NCBI RefSeq assembly: GCF_004114535.1
Contig: NZ_LBJC01000023.1
Span: 1 to 64,000, forward strand
Reading direction: 5' to 3'
DNA: 64,000 nucleotides
Source of the DNA: Bradyrhizobium nanningense
GTDB lineage: Bacteria > Pseudomonadota > Alphaproteobacteria > Rhizobiales > Xanthobacteraceae
Part shown: positions 41,896 through 50,536 of the stretch, one piece after another
How the letters are laid out: each line of letters begins with the position of its first letter
Position numbering within the stretch: position 1 is the stretch's first letter
Made by a program: the position numbers and the translations under genes
Notes under the pieces: model-generated
What the model was told of the DNA's origin: nothing
What the model saw: the letters and a program-made list of their open reading frames with translations, nothing else
Databases searched by the model: none

Positions 41896-43032
41896 ATGAA
41901 GCATATTACCTGTATCGACGATCTTCGCGCCCTGCATAAGCGTCGTGTGCCGAAGGCGTTCTTCGACTATTGCGACCGCGGCTCCTATGCCGAGGAGACG
42001 CTGCGCGCCAACCGCGAGGACATGCAGGCGATCAAGTTCCGCCAGCGCATCCTGGTCGACGTCTCCAAGCGCGACACCTCGACCACGATCCTCGGCGAGC
42101 CCTCGACCATGCCGCTGATGCTCGCGCCCGTCGGCCTGCTCGGCATGCAGCATGGCGACGGCGAGATCCACGCCTGCCGCGCCGCGCAGGCCGCCGGTAT
42201 CCCGTTCACGCAATCGACCATGTCGATCTGCTCGATCGAGGACATCGCCGCCAGCGTCGAGAAGCCGTTCTGGTTCCAGCTCTACGTCATGAAGGACCGC
42301 GGCTTCATCAAGGAATTGATCCAGCGCGCGATCGCGGCCAAGTGCAGCGCGCTGGTGCTGACCGTAGACCTCCAGGTGATCGGACAGCGCCACGCCGACA
42401 TCAAGAACGGCATGACGGTGCCGCCGGAATGGTCGCTGTCGAAGCTGCTGGATTTCGCCAGCAAGCCCACCTGGGTCTCCGGCGTGCTGCAAGGCAAGCG
42501 CCGGACCTTCGGCAACATCGCAGGTCACGTCAAGAACACCGAGGATCTGAACCGCCTCGCCGAATGGACCGCCTCGCAGTTCGACACGTCGCTGAGCTGG
42601 AAGGACGTCGAGTGGGTCCGCAGCATCTGGCCGGGCAAGCTGATCATCAAGGGCATCCTCGACGTCGAGGATGCCGAGGAAGCCGCCAAGACCGGCGCGC
42701 AGGCCCTGGTCGTGTCCAATCATGGCGGCCGTCAGCTCGACGGCGCCCCGTCCTCGATCGAGGTGCTGCCCGAGATCGCGGATGCGGTCGGCGAGAGGAT
42801 GGAGATCATGTTCGACGGCGGCATCCGCTCCGGCCAGGACGTGATGCGCGCGCTCGCGCTCGGCGCGAAATCCTGCATGATCGGCCGCGCCTATGCCTAT
42901 GGCTTAGGGGCCGGCGGCCAGGCCGGCGTCGCCAAGGCGATCGACATCATCCAGAAGGAGCTGCTCACCACCATGGGCCTGTGCGGCGTCAACCGGATCG
43001 ACGAGATCGACGATCATATCATTGCGATGTGA
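41896..43032 (+). CDS. lldD: FMN-dependent alpha-hydroxy-acid dehydrogenase (L-lactate type)
   Basis: 378 residues from ATG 41896 (MKHITCIDDLRALHKRRVPK); the frame from 41857 lacks a ribosome binding site. TIM-barrel FMN enzyme that oxidises L-lactate or a related 2-hydroxy acid and passes electrons to the respiratory chain. Marks are FFDYCDRGSYAEETLRANR, PLMLAPVGLLGMQHGDGE, FWFQLYVMKDRG, LVLTVDLQVIGQRHADIKNG, and the active-site loop VVSNHGGRQLDGAPSSIEVL with the catalytic His and Arg. No lactate permease or lldR regulator is adjacent, so the exact substrate is uncertain. Confidence 0.9.
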   Translation: MKHITCIDDLRALHKRRVPKAFFDYCDRGSYAEETLRANREDMQAIKFRQRILVDVSKRDTSTTILGEPSTMPLMLAPVGLLGMQHGDGEIHACRAAQAAGIPFTQSTMSICSIEDIAASVEKPFWFQLYVMKDRGFIKELIQRAIAAKCSALVLTVDLQVIGQRHADIKNGMTVPPEWSLSKLLDFASKPTWVSGVLQGKRRTFGNIAGHVKNTEDLNRLAEWTASQFDTSLSWKDVEWVRSIWPGKLIIKGILDVEDAEEAAKTGAQALVVSNHGGRQLDGAPSSIEVLPEIADAVGERMEIMFDGGIRSGQDVMRALALGAKSCMIGRAYAYGLGAGGQAGVAKAIDIIQKELLTTMGLCGVNRIDEIDDHIIAM

Positions 43033-43059
43033 GGCGAAACCGTCGCGTCAAACACGGCC

Positions 43060-43215
43060 GTCGTCCCGGACAAGCGCGCCCTAAGCGCGCGCCGATCCGG
43101 GACCCATAGCCACAGGCGGACGTGGCTATGGGGACTCGGAGTTACCTCCTTCGCGCAACAACTTGACCCTGTGGTTATGGGTCCCGGATCTGCGCTGACG
43201 CTTGTCCGGGACGAC
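43060..43215. repeat. dispersed palindromic repeat, GTCGTCCCGGACAAGCG family
   Basis: GTCGTCCCGGACAAGCGCGC ... GCTGACGCTTGTCCGGGACGAC, with inner arms GATCCGGGACCCATA(G)CCACAG / CTGTGGTTATGGGTCCCGGATC. It fills most of the gap between two convergent genes. Confidence 0.85.
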
Positions 43216-43256
43216 AGCGGTGTCTGTCGCGGTAGTTGCGCAATATATCCCGCGCC

Positions 43257-43883
43257 TCACATCGGCGGTGTCAGGCCGTCGCGGCCGACGCTGACGCGGT
43301 TGGTCTCGAACGAGCCGTCCGGCAATTGCTGCATGAAGGCGATGACCTTCGCACCCGGCTTCAACTCGGATTTGTCGCTCGGCACGAAGGTCACCACCGG
43401 CGTATTGTCGGCGACGAACACCTTCTTCTCGCCGTCCTTGTACTTGACCAGCAGGGTATGGCCGTCGTTGCCGACGACGCTTTCGGCCACCGTCGCATTG
43501 GTCATGCTGGAATTGGGCTTGAGGTCATAGGGCCGCGAGCCCTCGCCGGTGCCGCGCATGCTCTCCGGAAACACGTGCACCTCGACGGCGTTCTGGCCGC
43601 CGGCCGGTCCTGGCACCGTGGTCGCGCCGATGAACGAACCCGGCTTGATCTCGGCGAGTGAGATCTTGGTGATCCCTGATACCTTCACGTCAGGAGCGAT
43701 GCTCAGCTTGACGTCCTCGCCGCTACGCGACTTGACCTGCATCGTGTCGCCGTTGACGGCTTCGATGGTGCCGCGCACCCGCGTCGGCACCGGCGCCTTC
43801 TGGGCGAAGGCGAAGTAAGTCGATACGGCCACCATCGCGACGGCGATCAGCGGACGTGTGAAAGTTGCACGTTGAACAGACAT
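43257..43883 (-). CDS. secreted beta-rich protein of unknown function
   Basis: 208 residues. Signal peptide MSVQRATFTRPLIAVAMVAV with cleavage after YFAFA before QKAPVPTR. The mature part is beta-rich with RVRGTIEAVNGDTMQVKSRS and later LLVKYKDGEKKVFVADNTPV, two OB-like or DUF5666-like repeats. No cysteine, so no disulfides. Probably periplasmic. A GGAG lies before the ATG. Function unknown. Confidence 0.8.
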   Translation of the reverse strand: MSVQRATFTRPLIAVAMVAVSTYFAFAQKAPVPTRVRGTIEAVNGDTMQVKSRSGEDVKLSIAPDVKVSGITKISLAEIKPGSFIGATTVPGPAGGQNAVEVHVFPESMRGTGEGSRPYDLKPNSSMTNATVAESVVGNDGHTLLVKYKDGEKKVFVADNTPVVTFVPSDKSELKPGAKVIAFMQQLPDGSFETNRVSVGRDGLTPPM

Positions 43884-43939
43884 GACGGTCTCCGGTTGTC
43901 CCCACGGATAGAGAACTCCGAAGCACCCACCCTATTCTC

Positions 43940-44779
43940 TCAAGTCTTTGTGAGATCGGCCTCGATCAATGCGCGCAGCTCGGCCGTGACCTCGGGCCGC
44001 CGGCCGAACCACAGCTCGAAGCCGCGCACCGCCTGATGCAGCAGCATGCCGAGCCCGTCGGCGGTCTTCAGGCCACGCGCCTTGGCCGCGGCAAGCAGCG
44101 GCGTCACCAGCGGGACGTAGACGAGGTCGGCAACGACCGCCGCCTGCAGCAGGCGCGCGACGTCGACATCGAGCGAGGGCTGGCCGTGCATGCCGAGCGA
44201 GGTCGTGTTCACGAGAAGCTTTGCGCGCGGCAGCACATCGCCGATCGCGTCCCAGGGCAGCGGCTGCACTTTCGGCCCGAACTGCCTTGCCAGCGCCTCG
44301 GCCCGCGCGATGGTCCGATTGGCGAGATGGACGCGCTTGATGCCGCGTTCGAGCAACCCGAACACGACCGCACGCGAGGAACCGCCGGCGCCCAGCACCA
44401 GCGCCTCCTCGGCCGCGTCCCAGCCGGGCGCGCTGGCGTCGAGATTGCCGATGAAACCTTCAACGTCGGTATTGGTCGAGCGCAGCTCGCCATCGGCAAA
44501 CCACAGCGTGTTGGCCGCGCCCACGGCCCTGGCGCGAGCGTCGGGCGTCGACAGCGCCAGCACGCTCTCCTTGTGCGGGATGGTGACGTTGGCGCCGACG
44601 AAGCCGCGCAGCGACAGCCGCAACACGAAATCGCGCAAGTCTTCGGGCGGCACCGCCTCGATGACGTAGCCGCCTTCAATGCCCAGCGTGCGCAGCCAGT
44701 AATGATGGATCAGCGGCGAGCGCGAATGCGCGGCCGGCCATCCGATCAGACAGGCTGCAGGCGATTTGGACGCGGTCAT
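43940..44779 (-). CDS. aroE: shikimate dehydrogenase
   Basis: 279 residues. NADPH-dependent reduction of 3-dehydroshikimate to shikimate. The substrate site is HSRSPLIHHYWL; the catalytic pair is Lys70 in VTIPHKESV and Asp105 in TNTDVEGFI. The cofactor site is VLGAGGSSRAVVFGLLERG, and the adenosine phosphate side is LANRTIARAEALA. The C-terminal GLGMLLHQAVRGFELWFG is typical. Length is standard. In alphaproteobacteria aroE often sits with coaE and dnaQ near the origin; here it stands alone. Confidence 0.96.
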   Translation of the reverse strand: MTASKSPAACLIGWPAAHSRSPLIHHYWLRTLGIEGGYVIEAVPPEDLRDFVLRLSLRGFVGANVTIPHKESVLALSTPDARARAVGAANTLWFADGELRSTNTDVEGFIGNLDASAPGWDAAEEALVLGAGGSSRAVVFGLLERGIKRVHLANRTIARAEALARQFGPKVQPLPWDAIGDVLPRAKLLVNTTSLGMHGQPSLDVDVARLLQAAVVADLVYVPLVTPLLAAAKARGLKTADGLGMLLHQAVRGFELWFGRRPEVTAELRALIEADLTKT

Positions 44780-44890
44780 CTTTCCCTCGGGGCCGAATTC
44801 CCGACGCGATCCATTTCGCGTCGCGCCCGCTCTGTCAAGCGCACGGAGGCCACAATGTCGGTCAGCCGGCCGGTCGATAACCGCGCGCCG

Positions 44891-46633
44891 TCAGCTCGCC
44901 GCAGCCTCCTCACTTGCGCCGCCCTTGATGTCGGCGATCGCGCGCTCAAGGCTCTGGCGATATCGCGCGCGCGGCGGCGTCACGCCATGGGTGAGCAGCG
45001 CGCGGCGGACCGCGGGCGAAGCCCCGGTGATGAACAGCCGGATGCCCTCGCGGTGCGCCTTGGCGGCGACGCGGCCGAGCACGTTGGCCGCTGTCGAATC
45101 CAGGAACGGCACCGCGGCGAAATCGACCACGAAGGCCTTGCGCTTGTCGGCGACGGCGTCGAGCACGCCTCCGATCGCGGAGGCCGCGCCGAAGAAGAAC
45201 GCGCCGGTGATGCGGTAGACCAGCACGTCGCGATCGACCGCAAGCGCGGAATCGTAGGGAACGCGGTCGCCATTGCCGTCGTCGGGACGATCGGCCGCGG
45301 CCAGCGGCGAGCGTTCTTCGATGCCCGTCATCTCCGCCATGCGGTGGATGAACAGCACCGCGCCGAGCGCGAAGCCGACCAGGATGCCTTCGGTCAGGTC
45401 GCGGAAGATCGTCAGCAGGAAGGTTGCGAGCAGCACGACGGCATCGCCCCATGACGAGCGCAGCAATGTGCCGAACTCATGCTTCTCCGCCATGGTCCAG
45501 GCCACCACGACCAGCACCGAGGCGAGCGCGGCGAGCGGGATGTAGCTTGCAAGCGGCGCCGCAATCAGCATGAACAGCAGCAGGAAGACCGAATGTAGCA
45601 TGCCCGCGAGCGGCCCGCGTGCGCCGGCGCGGATGTTGGTGGCGGTACGCGCGATCAGGCCGGTGACGCAGATGCCGCCGAACAGCGCCGAGACGAAATT
45701 GGCCGCGCCTTGCGCTACCAGCTCGCAATTGGAGCGGTGACGGCGCCCGGTCATGCCGTCGGCGACCACCGCAGACAGCAGCGATTCGATGGCGGCCAGC
45801 AGCGCGAACGCGATCGCATCGGGCAGCACGGCGGTCGCCTTCGCGATCGAGAACGCCGGCAAGGCCGGCGAGGGCAATTCGCGCGGAATGCCGCCGAAGC
45901 GCGATCCGATGGTTTCGACCGGTAGCGAGAACGCCGCACACACGACGGCCGCCAACACCACCGCGATCAGGATCCCGGGCCAGGACGGCCGCCAAATCCG
46001 CAAGGCCGCGATGATGGCGATGCTGACGACGGCGACTGCGACCGCGGATGGATTGACGCTGTTGAGGCCGCCGGCGAGCGCGAGCAGCTTCGGCACGAAT
46101 TCGCTGGGCTCTTTTCCCGCGAGCGTGATGCCCGAGAGATCGCGGAGCTGGCTGGCGAAGATGATCACGGCGATGCCGGCGGTGAAGCCGACCGTCACCG
46201 GATAGGGAATGAACTTGATGTAGGTCCCGATCCGCAACAGGCCGGCGGCGATCAGGAACAGGCCCGCCATCATGGTGGCGAGGATGACGCCGTCGGCGCC
46301 GTGGCGCTCCGCGGTCGCCGCGACCAATACGGTGAACGCGCCGGCAGGTCCGCCGATCTGGAAACGGCTGCCGCCGAGCAGCGAGGCGATGAAGCCGCCG
46401 ACCACGGCGGTGTAGAGGCCGCGGTCCGGAGTCACGCCCGAGGCGATCGCAATCGCCATCGACAGCGGCAGCGCCACGATCGCAACCGTCAGGCCCGCGA
46501 AGACGTCGGCGCCGAAATCCTCAAGACCGTAGCCTTCACGCCAGACGGTGACGAGTTTCGGCAGATACAGTTCGGCAAAAGTCGGTTGGCGCAGCCGGTG
46601 CAGCCGGCTCGCCTGATCGCTTGTGATGCTCAT
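44891..46633 (-). CDS. SulP-family anion transporter with STAS domain
   Basis: 580 residues from ATG 46633 (MSITSDQASRLHRLRQPTFA). About 11-12 membrane helices, with the SulP signature in ADVFAGLTVAIVALPLSMAIAIASG and later VSALFGGICVTGLIARTATNI. The C-terminal STAS domain (about 470-565) has VVDFAAVPFLDSTAANVLGR with the potential phospho-Ser in DSTA. It could carry sulfate, bicarbonate or a dicarboxylate. It follows the small XRE regulator on the same strand by 113 bases; that pairing suggests co-regulation. Confidence 0.93.
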   Translation of the reverse strand: MSITSDQASRLHRLRQPTFAELYLPKLVTVWREGYGLEDFGADVFAGLTVAIVALPLSMAIAIASGVTPDRGLYTAVVGGFIASLLGGSRFQIGGPAGAFTVLVAATAERHGADGVILATMMAGLFLIAAGLLRIGTYIKFIPYPVTVGFTAGIAVIIFASQLRDLSGITLAGKEPSEFVPKLLALAGGLNSVNPSAVAVAVVSIAIIAALRIWRPSWPGILIAVVLAAVVCAAFSLPVETIGSRFGGIPRELPSPALPAFSIAKATAVLPDAIAFALLAAIESLLSAVVADGMTGRRHRSNCELVAQGAANFVSALFGGICVTGLIARTATNIRAGARGPLAGMLHSVFLLLFMLIAAPLASYIPLAALASVLVVVAWTMAEKHEFGTLLRSSWGDAVVLLATFLLTIFRDLTEGILVGFALGAVLFIHRMAEMTGIEERSPLAAADRPDDGNGDRVPYDSALAVDRDVLVYRITGAFFFGAASAIGGVLDAVADKRKAFVVDFAAVPFLDSTAANVLGRVAAKAHREGIRLFITGASPAVRRALLTHGVTPPRARYRQSLERAIADIKGGASEEAAAS

Positions 46634-46746
46634 CTCAGCAAAAATGCTCCGCTGCCCCTCGATGCTCCGAAGCATCGTGCGTCCCGTGTTGCCGAGGTGC
46701 GACGATGCGCTGGCCCATCTTGATCCCACGCACGATCAACGCCCGA

Positions 46747-47019
46747 TCATGCTCCGACGCGGCGCGGCGGCCCGGGCTCCTTCAGGCGAACGCCACGCCC
46801 ACCGCTGTCGCTGCGGACCTGCTCGCCGATCAGCTCGATGCCGGCCCGCTCGAACGCCTCGACCACCTTGATCAGGGTCTCGACCACGCCACGCACATTG
46901 CCGGTCGAGGCCTCCATCCGCTGGATGGTCGGCAACGACACTCCGGCAAGCTCCGCCAGGGTTTTCTGGTCAATGCCGAGCAGCGCGCGGGCTGCCCGCA
47001 TCTGGAATGACGTGATCAC
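46747..47019 (-). CDS. XRE-type HTH regulator
   Basis: 90 residues from a GTG at 47019 (VITSFQMRAARALLGIDQKT) with TGAGG upstream; a GTG at 47040 is the alternative. The HTH is RAARALLGIDQKTLAELAGVSLPTIQRMEAS, then a helical region VVETLIKVVEAFERAGIELI. This is the small single-domain XRE form. It is upstream of the SulP transporter and probably regulates it and itself; AT-rich repeats lie in front of it. Confidence 0.88.
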   Translation of the reverse strand: MITSFQMRAARALLGIDQKTLAELAGVSLPTIQRMEASTGNVRGVVETLIKVVEAFERAGIELIGEQVRSDSGGRGVRLKEPGPPRRVGA

Positions 47020-47040
47020 CTCGGCCTCACTTACCAGCAC

Positions 47041-47092
47041 TTATAAATGATATCTAGAACATATACAATGATCTAAAATACATCATTCGAGA
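47041..47092. promoter_or_regulatory. AT-rich repeats upstream of the XRE gene
   Basis: Two imperfect copies of AATGATNTCTANAANATA at about 47046-47063 and 47069-47086, in a stretch far richer in A+T than the flanks. Probable promoter with operator half-sites. Confidence 0.4.
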
Positions 47093-47152
47093 GTGAGCGC
47101 AAGGGTCGGGCGATCCAATCGGTCGCCCTGCCACAGCCACACGATTGGCTCC

Positions 47153-47289
47153 GTCATCCTGAGGTGCGAGCCATGCGGCGCGAAGCGGCGGCATGGGGAG
47201 CCTCGAAGGATGGGCGGCCCAGCTGCTGCAGCCGGGCCGTCGCCCTTCGAGGCTCGCCTTGCTTCGCAAGACGAGCACCTCAGGGTGAC
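47153..47289. repeat. dispersed palindromic repeat, GTCATCCTGAGG family
   Basis: GTCATCCTGAGGTGCGAGCC ... GACGAGCACCTCAGGGTGAC with inner arms GCCTCGAAGGATGGGC / GCCCTTCGAGGC. Confidence 0.8.
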
Positions 47290-47321
47290 GGCGATAAATA
47301 TTCGCGCGCCGCTTCCTCCAT

Positions 47322-47413
47322 GAGGGGAGAGGGCGCGACCGACTTGAGACGCGGCACGCGTGGAAACAGCCCCTCACCCCGCCTCTCCCCGCGAAGAGCG
47401 GGGAGAGGGTGAG
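47322..47413. repeat. dispersed repeat, CTCTCCCC family
   Basis: GGGGAGAGGGCGCGACCG ... CCCCTCACCCCGCCTCTCCC and a hairpin CTCTCCCCGC-GAAGA-GCGGGGAGAG at the end. Confidence 0.75.
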
Positions 47414-47446
47414 AGAGAGTACGCGTCCCGTCGCGCGCGAAACCAA

Positions 47447-49495
47447 TCACGCCGCGTGTTGATGCGCGGCGATGATCTGGTCGGCGGCACGGCCGGTGAC
47501 TTCGGCCATGTGGTCGAACTGGCGGGTGAAGCTGCCGGCGCCGGCGGTGGCCGAGCGCAGCTCCACAATCAGCTCGCCGATCTCGGCTTCTGGCATCATG
47601 GCACGGACGCAGTCCCAGCCGCTCCAGCCGTCGCGGGTGTCGAAACCGAGGATCTGTCCGCGCCGCGCCGACAGGATCGCGTTGATCTTGGCGGTCGCAT
47701 CGGTCGGGCAGACGATCTCGACCACGTGGATCGGCTCCAGCAAGACCGGCTGGCATTGCGGCAGGCCTTCGTTGAGCCCGATCCGCGCCGCCGTGCGGAA
47801 GGCGAGGTCGGAGGAGTCCACGCTGTGATAGGAGCCATCGGTCAGCGTCACCTGCACGTCGGTGACGGGGAAGCCGAGCGGACCGCGCGCCAATCCGTCG
47901 ACGACTCCTTCTTCGACCGCAGGGATGTAGTTGCGCGGCACGGCGCCGCCCACCACCTTCTCGGCGAACTTGAAGCCGTCGCCGCGCGGCAGCGGCTTGA
48001 TGTCGAGCACGACATCGCCGAACTGGCCGTGACCGCCGGACTGCTTCTTGTGGCGTCCGCGCTGGGTGATCGGTTTGCGGATGGTCTCCTGGTAGCCGAT
48101 ACCCGGCGGATGCGAGATGACCTTGACACCGAAGCGGTCGCGCAGCCGCTCGCCGGCGACGCGCAAGTGCATCTCGCCCTGTCCCCATAACACGGTGTCG
48201 TGGGTCTGGGCATTCTGCACGACGACCAGCGAAGGATCCTCCTCATGCAGCCGCGCCATCGCCTGGCCGAGCTTGACGTCGTCCTTGCGATCGGTGGCCG
48301 CGATCGAGATCGCGAGCACCGGAGATGTCGGCTCGATTTCGATCAACGCGGCAGGCGGCGTCTTGCCGTTCGAGACCGTGTCGCCGGTCTTGATCGGATC
48401 GAGCTTGGCGAGCGCCACCGTATCGCCGGCCTCGGCCGCAGCACGCTTGGTGTCGTAGGCGCCGTTGACGGCGAGGATGCCGGAGATGCGCCCCGCTCCG
48501 CCCGAGGCTGATTGCAGCGTCGCACCGTCGTCGAGGTGACCTGCGAGCAGCCGCGTCAGCGACAGCTTTCCGCCATGCTGCGAATGCAGCGTCTTGAAGA
48601 CGTAGCCGAGCGCGTCCTTGGTCTCGGGCACACCGAGGCGTTTTGCGGTCTCCGCGATGCCAGGCGCCTCGTGACGCAGCGCCTTCATCAGGCGCAGCAC
48701 GCCGTTCTCGCGCGCGGCGGCGCCCAGCAGCACGGGACAGATCAGCCCCTCGCGCAATTCGCGGGCAAGATCGTCGAACACGGCATCGCGCGGCGGCTGG
48801 ATGTCTTCGAGCAGTTGCTCCATCAGCGTATCGTCGTGATCGGCGAGCTTCTCCAGCATCGAGAAGCGGGCTTCCTTCTCGCGATCGAGATCGCCGCCTT
48901 CGAGCGCGACCACCTCGGAGGCTTTGTGCTCGCGATAGACGAAGGCGCGCTCCAGGGCGAGATCAACGAAGCCCTCGATCAGTTCGTCCTTCCAGATCGG
49001 GATCTGGCGCAGCACCAGCGGCACGCGGGAGGCGGGCTGCAGCATCGCGAGCGACTCGCGAATGCGCTGGCTCGCGCGGTCGATCTTGTTGAGGAACAGG
49101 AAACGCGGGATCTTCAGCTCCTCCAGCTCGCGCAGGATGATCTGAAGCTGCGGCAGCTTCTTCTCGTCGGCCTCGCAGACCACGATCGCCGCATCGACCG
49201 CGGGCAGCGTGGCGCGCATGTCGTGGGCGAATTCGACGGAACCGGGACAATCGAGGAAGGTGTAGCTGTCGCCCATGAAACTCGTGGTGGCGGCAGTCAG
49301 CCCGACGGTCATCTTGTGATGGCGGGCCTCTGGCGTGGCGTCGCCGACGGAAGTTCCGGCATCGACGCTGCCGGCGCGCGGGATGGCGCCCGTTCGCGCA
49401 AGTATTGCTTCGAGAAGTGTGGTTTTACCGCTTTGGAAAGGGCCCACCAGCGCGATGCACCGTGGACCTCGGGGACTTCTGACGTCTTGTCCCAT
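47447..49495 (-). CDS. elongation factor G-like GTPase (EF-G2 type)
   Basis: 682 residues from ATG 49495, with AAGGAGG upstream. Translation-factor GTPase with domains I-V. P-loop LVGPFQSGKTT (residues 17-26), G3 DCPG (82-85) instead of the usual DTPG, and G4 NKID (136-139). Domain IV segment GGHGQFGDVVLDIKP and the C-terminal LSARRGQILGFDTRDGWSG are present. The switch I region is ARHHKMTVGL instead of RGITI. These differences place it in the paralogue group next to the canonical fusA, whose role in translocation is doubtful; it is often labelled fusA-like. Single-gene transcript. Confidence 0.9.
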   Translation of the reverse strand: MGQDVRSPRGPRCIALVGPFQSGKTTLLEAILARTGAIPRAGSVDAGTSVGDATPEARHHKMTVGLTAATTSFMGDSYTFLDCPGSVEFAHDMRATLPAVDAAIVVCEADEKKLPQLQIILRELEELKIPRFLFLNKIDRASQRIRESLAMLQPASRVPLVLRQIPIWKDELIEGFVDLALERAFVYREHKASEVVALEGGDLDREKEARFSMLEKLADHDDTLMEQLLEDIQPPRDAVFDDLARELREGLICPVLLGAAARENGVLRLMKALRHEAPGIAETAKRLGVPETKDALGYVFKTLHSQHGGKLSLTRLLAGHLDDGATLQSASGGAGRISGILAVNGAYDTKRAAAEAGDTVALAKLDPIKTGDTVSNGKTPPAALIEIEPTSPVLAISIAATDRKDDVKLGQAMARLHEEDPSLVVVQNAQTHDTVLWGQGEMHLRVAGERLRDRFGVKVISHPPGIGYQETIRKPITQRGRHKKQSGGHGQFGDVVLDIKPLPRGDGFKFAEKVVGGAVPRNYIPAVEEGVVDGLARGPLGFPVTDVQVTLTDGSYHSVDSSDLAFRTAARIGLNEGLPQCQPVLLEPIHVVEIVCPTDATAKINAILSARRGQILGFDTRDGWSGWDCVRAMMPEAEIGELIVELRSATAGAGSFTRQFDHMAEVTGRAADQIIAAHQHAA

Positions 49496-49695
49496 TCGCC
49501 GCCTCCTTGATGTGGAGCTCGGCCCGTGATTGGGTCGGCAAACGGAGATGCTCTGCCCGTCGCCGAGATTTGGCAAGCATCAAACGTCGCTGCGGTGCGT
49601 CGTCACTTAGATCAAGTCTTATAGTGCCTGATGCGATCAGTCGGTGTTCCACCTCCCCTCGCAGGGAAGAGGTGAGAGACAGCCTGCTCTACGTC

Positions 49696-50175
49696 TCAAC
49701 GGCCCGGGCGGAGTTCCAGGCTCTCGAGGCCGGCGGCGACGTTGAGACCGACCTGGCCCTGCACGCTGAGCGGCTGGAGCGCGATTGAATTGTTGGAGCC
49801 GCCGACCAGCACGTTGCCTCCCAAGCCGACGCCGACCGAGGCGCTGCCCTGCGCGCCGGCATAATTGCCGGAGAGGTCGCCCGGGCCGAGCCGATCGACC
49901 GGTGCGAACACGCCCCACGCCAAAGCCGTCTCCTGGGTGATGCCGATGTCGACACCGACCTTGCGGATCGTCGCGACATAGCGATCGTCAGGCAAGCCAT
50001 CGGCGCGCAGCACGCAGCCGAGATGGGTCACCGATCCCACGATGAAGCCGACGCTGGCGCCGCCGCGGCATTCGAGCACGCCGACCCGCGCCATCCGCTG
50101 CTGCGCGCTGCCGCTGACGCTGGAGGCAATGAGACTGGCGACGGCGAGCCCAGCGAAGATGAACGAACGGCGCAT
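49696..50175 (-). CDS. DUF992-family secreted protein
   Basis: 159 residues from ATG 50175 (MRRSFIFAGLAVASLIASSV), with a signal peptide cleaved near SGSAQ-QR. The mature part is glycine-rich and beta-prone: RVGVLECRGGASVGFIVGSV then LGCVLRADG, and later ASVGVGLGGNVLVGGSNNSI. Two cysteines (ECRGG and LGCVL) can form one disulfide. It matches the DUF992 family, common in Rhizobiales and without known function. The frame to 50607 runs through repeats and is not real. Confidence 0.85.
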   Translation of the reverse strand: MRRSFIFAGLAVASLIASSVSGSAQQRMARVGVLECRGGASVGFIVGSVTHLGCVLRADGLPDDRYVATIRKVGVDIGITQETALAWGVFAPVDRLGPGDLSGNYAGAQGSASVGVGLGGNVLVGGSNNSIALQPLSVQGQVGLNVAAGLESLELRPGR

Positions 50176-50284
50176 GAAATATCTCCGGCGATGATGTGAT
50201 GCGAGCAAAGAGCGCCCCATCCGCGTTGCGCCTCTATGCCACAAGAGTGTTGTGGGAGCCAGATCGGACCTCTCTAAAATCGCC

Positions 50285-50430
50285 GTCGTGGAGAGAAGCC
50301 CCTCACCCCACCCTCTCCCCGTAAGAACGGGGCGAGGAAGTGAGAGAGCGGTGCCTGCCTGACGGCGTCGCTTAACCTCTCCCCGCACTTCAGCGGGGAG
50401 AGGTCGACGCGCGAAGCGCGGCGGGTGAGG
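50285..50430. repeat. dispersed repeat, CTCTCCCC family
   Basis: CCCCTCACCCCACCCTCTCC ... hairpin CCTCTCCCCGC / GCGGGGAGAGG ... GGCGGGTGAGGG; the two ends are inverted. Confidence 0.75.
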
Positions 50431-50486
50431 GACAAGGCACAACGTCGACCAGAGCAGAAGACCATCCGGCTCCGTTCCACCCCAAA

Positions 50487-50516
50487 TAAAAAAGGCCCGC
50501 GCGGGGCGGGCCTTTT
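50487..50516 (-). terminator. intrinsic terminator of the aminotransferase gene
   Basis: AAAGGCCCGC / GCGGGCCTTT with loop GCGGG; minus-strand T run follows; 21 bases past the stop. Confidence 0.85.
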
Positions 50517-50536
50517 CAATTCTCGTCGCAACAGGC

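Larger units (their letters stand above)
47020..47446. other. 427-base gap filled by regulatory DNA and repeats
   Basis: No gene. After the AT-rich promoter region come the repeats at 47153-47289 and 47322-47413. Confidence 0.6.
50176..50536. other. 361-base gap with repeat and terminator
   Basis: No gene. A CTCTCCCC-family repeat covers 50285-50430 (arms CCTCTCCCCGCACTTCAGCG and its complement inside), and the aminotransferase terminator lies at 50487-50516. Confidence 0.65.
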
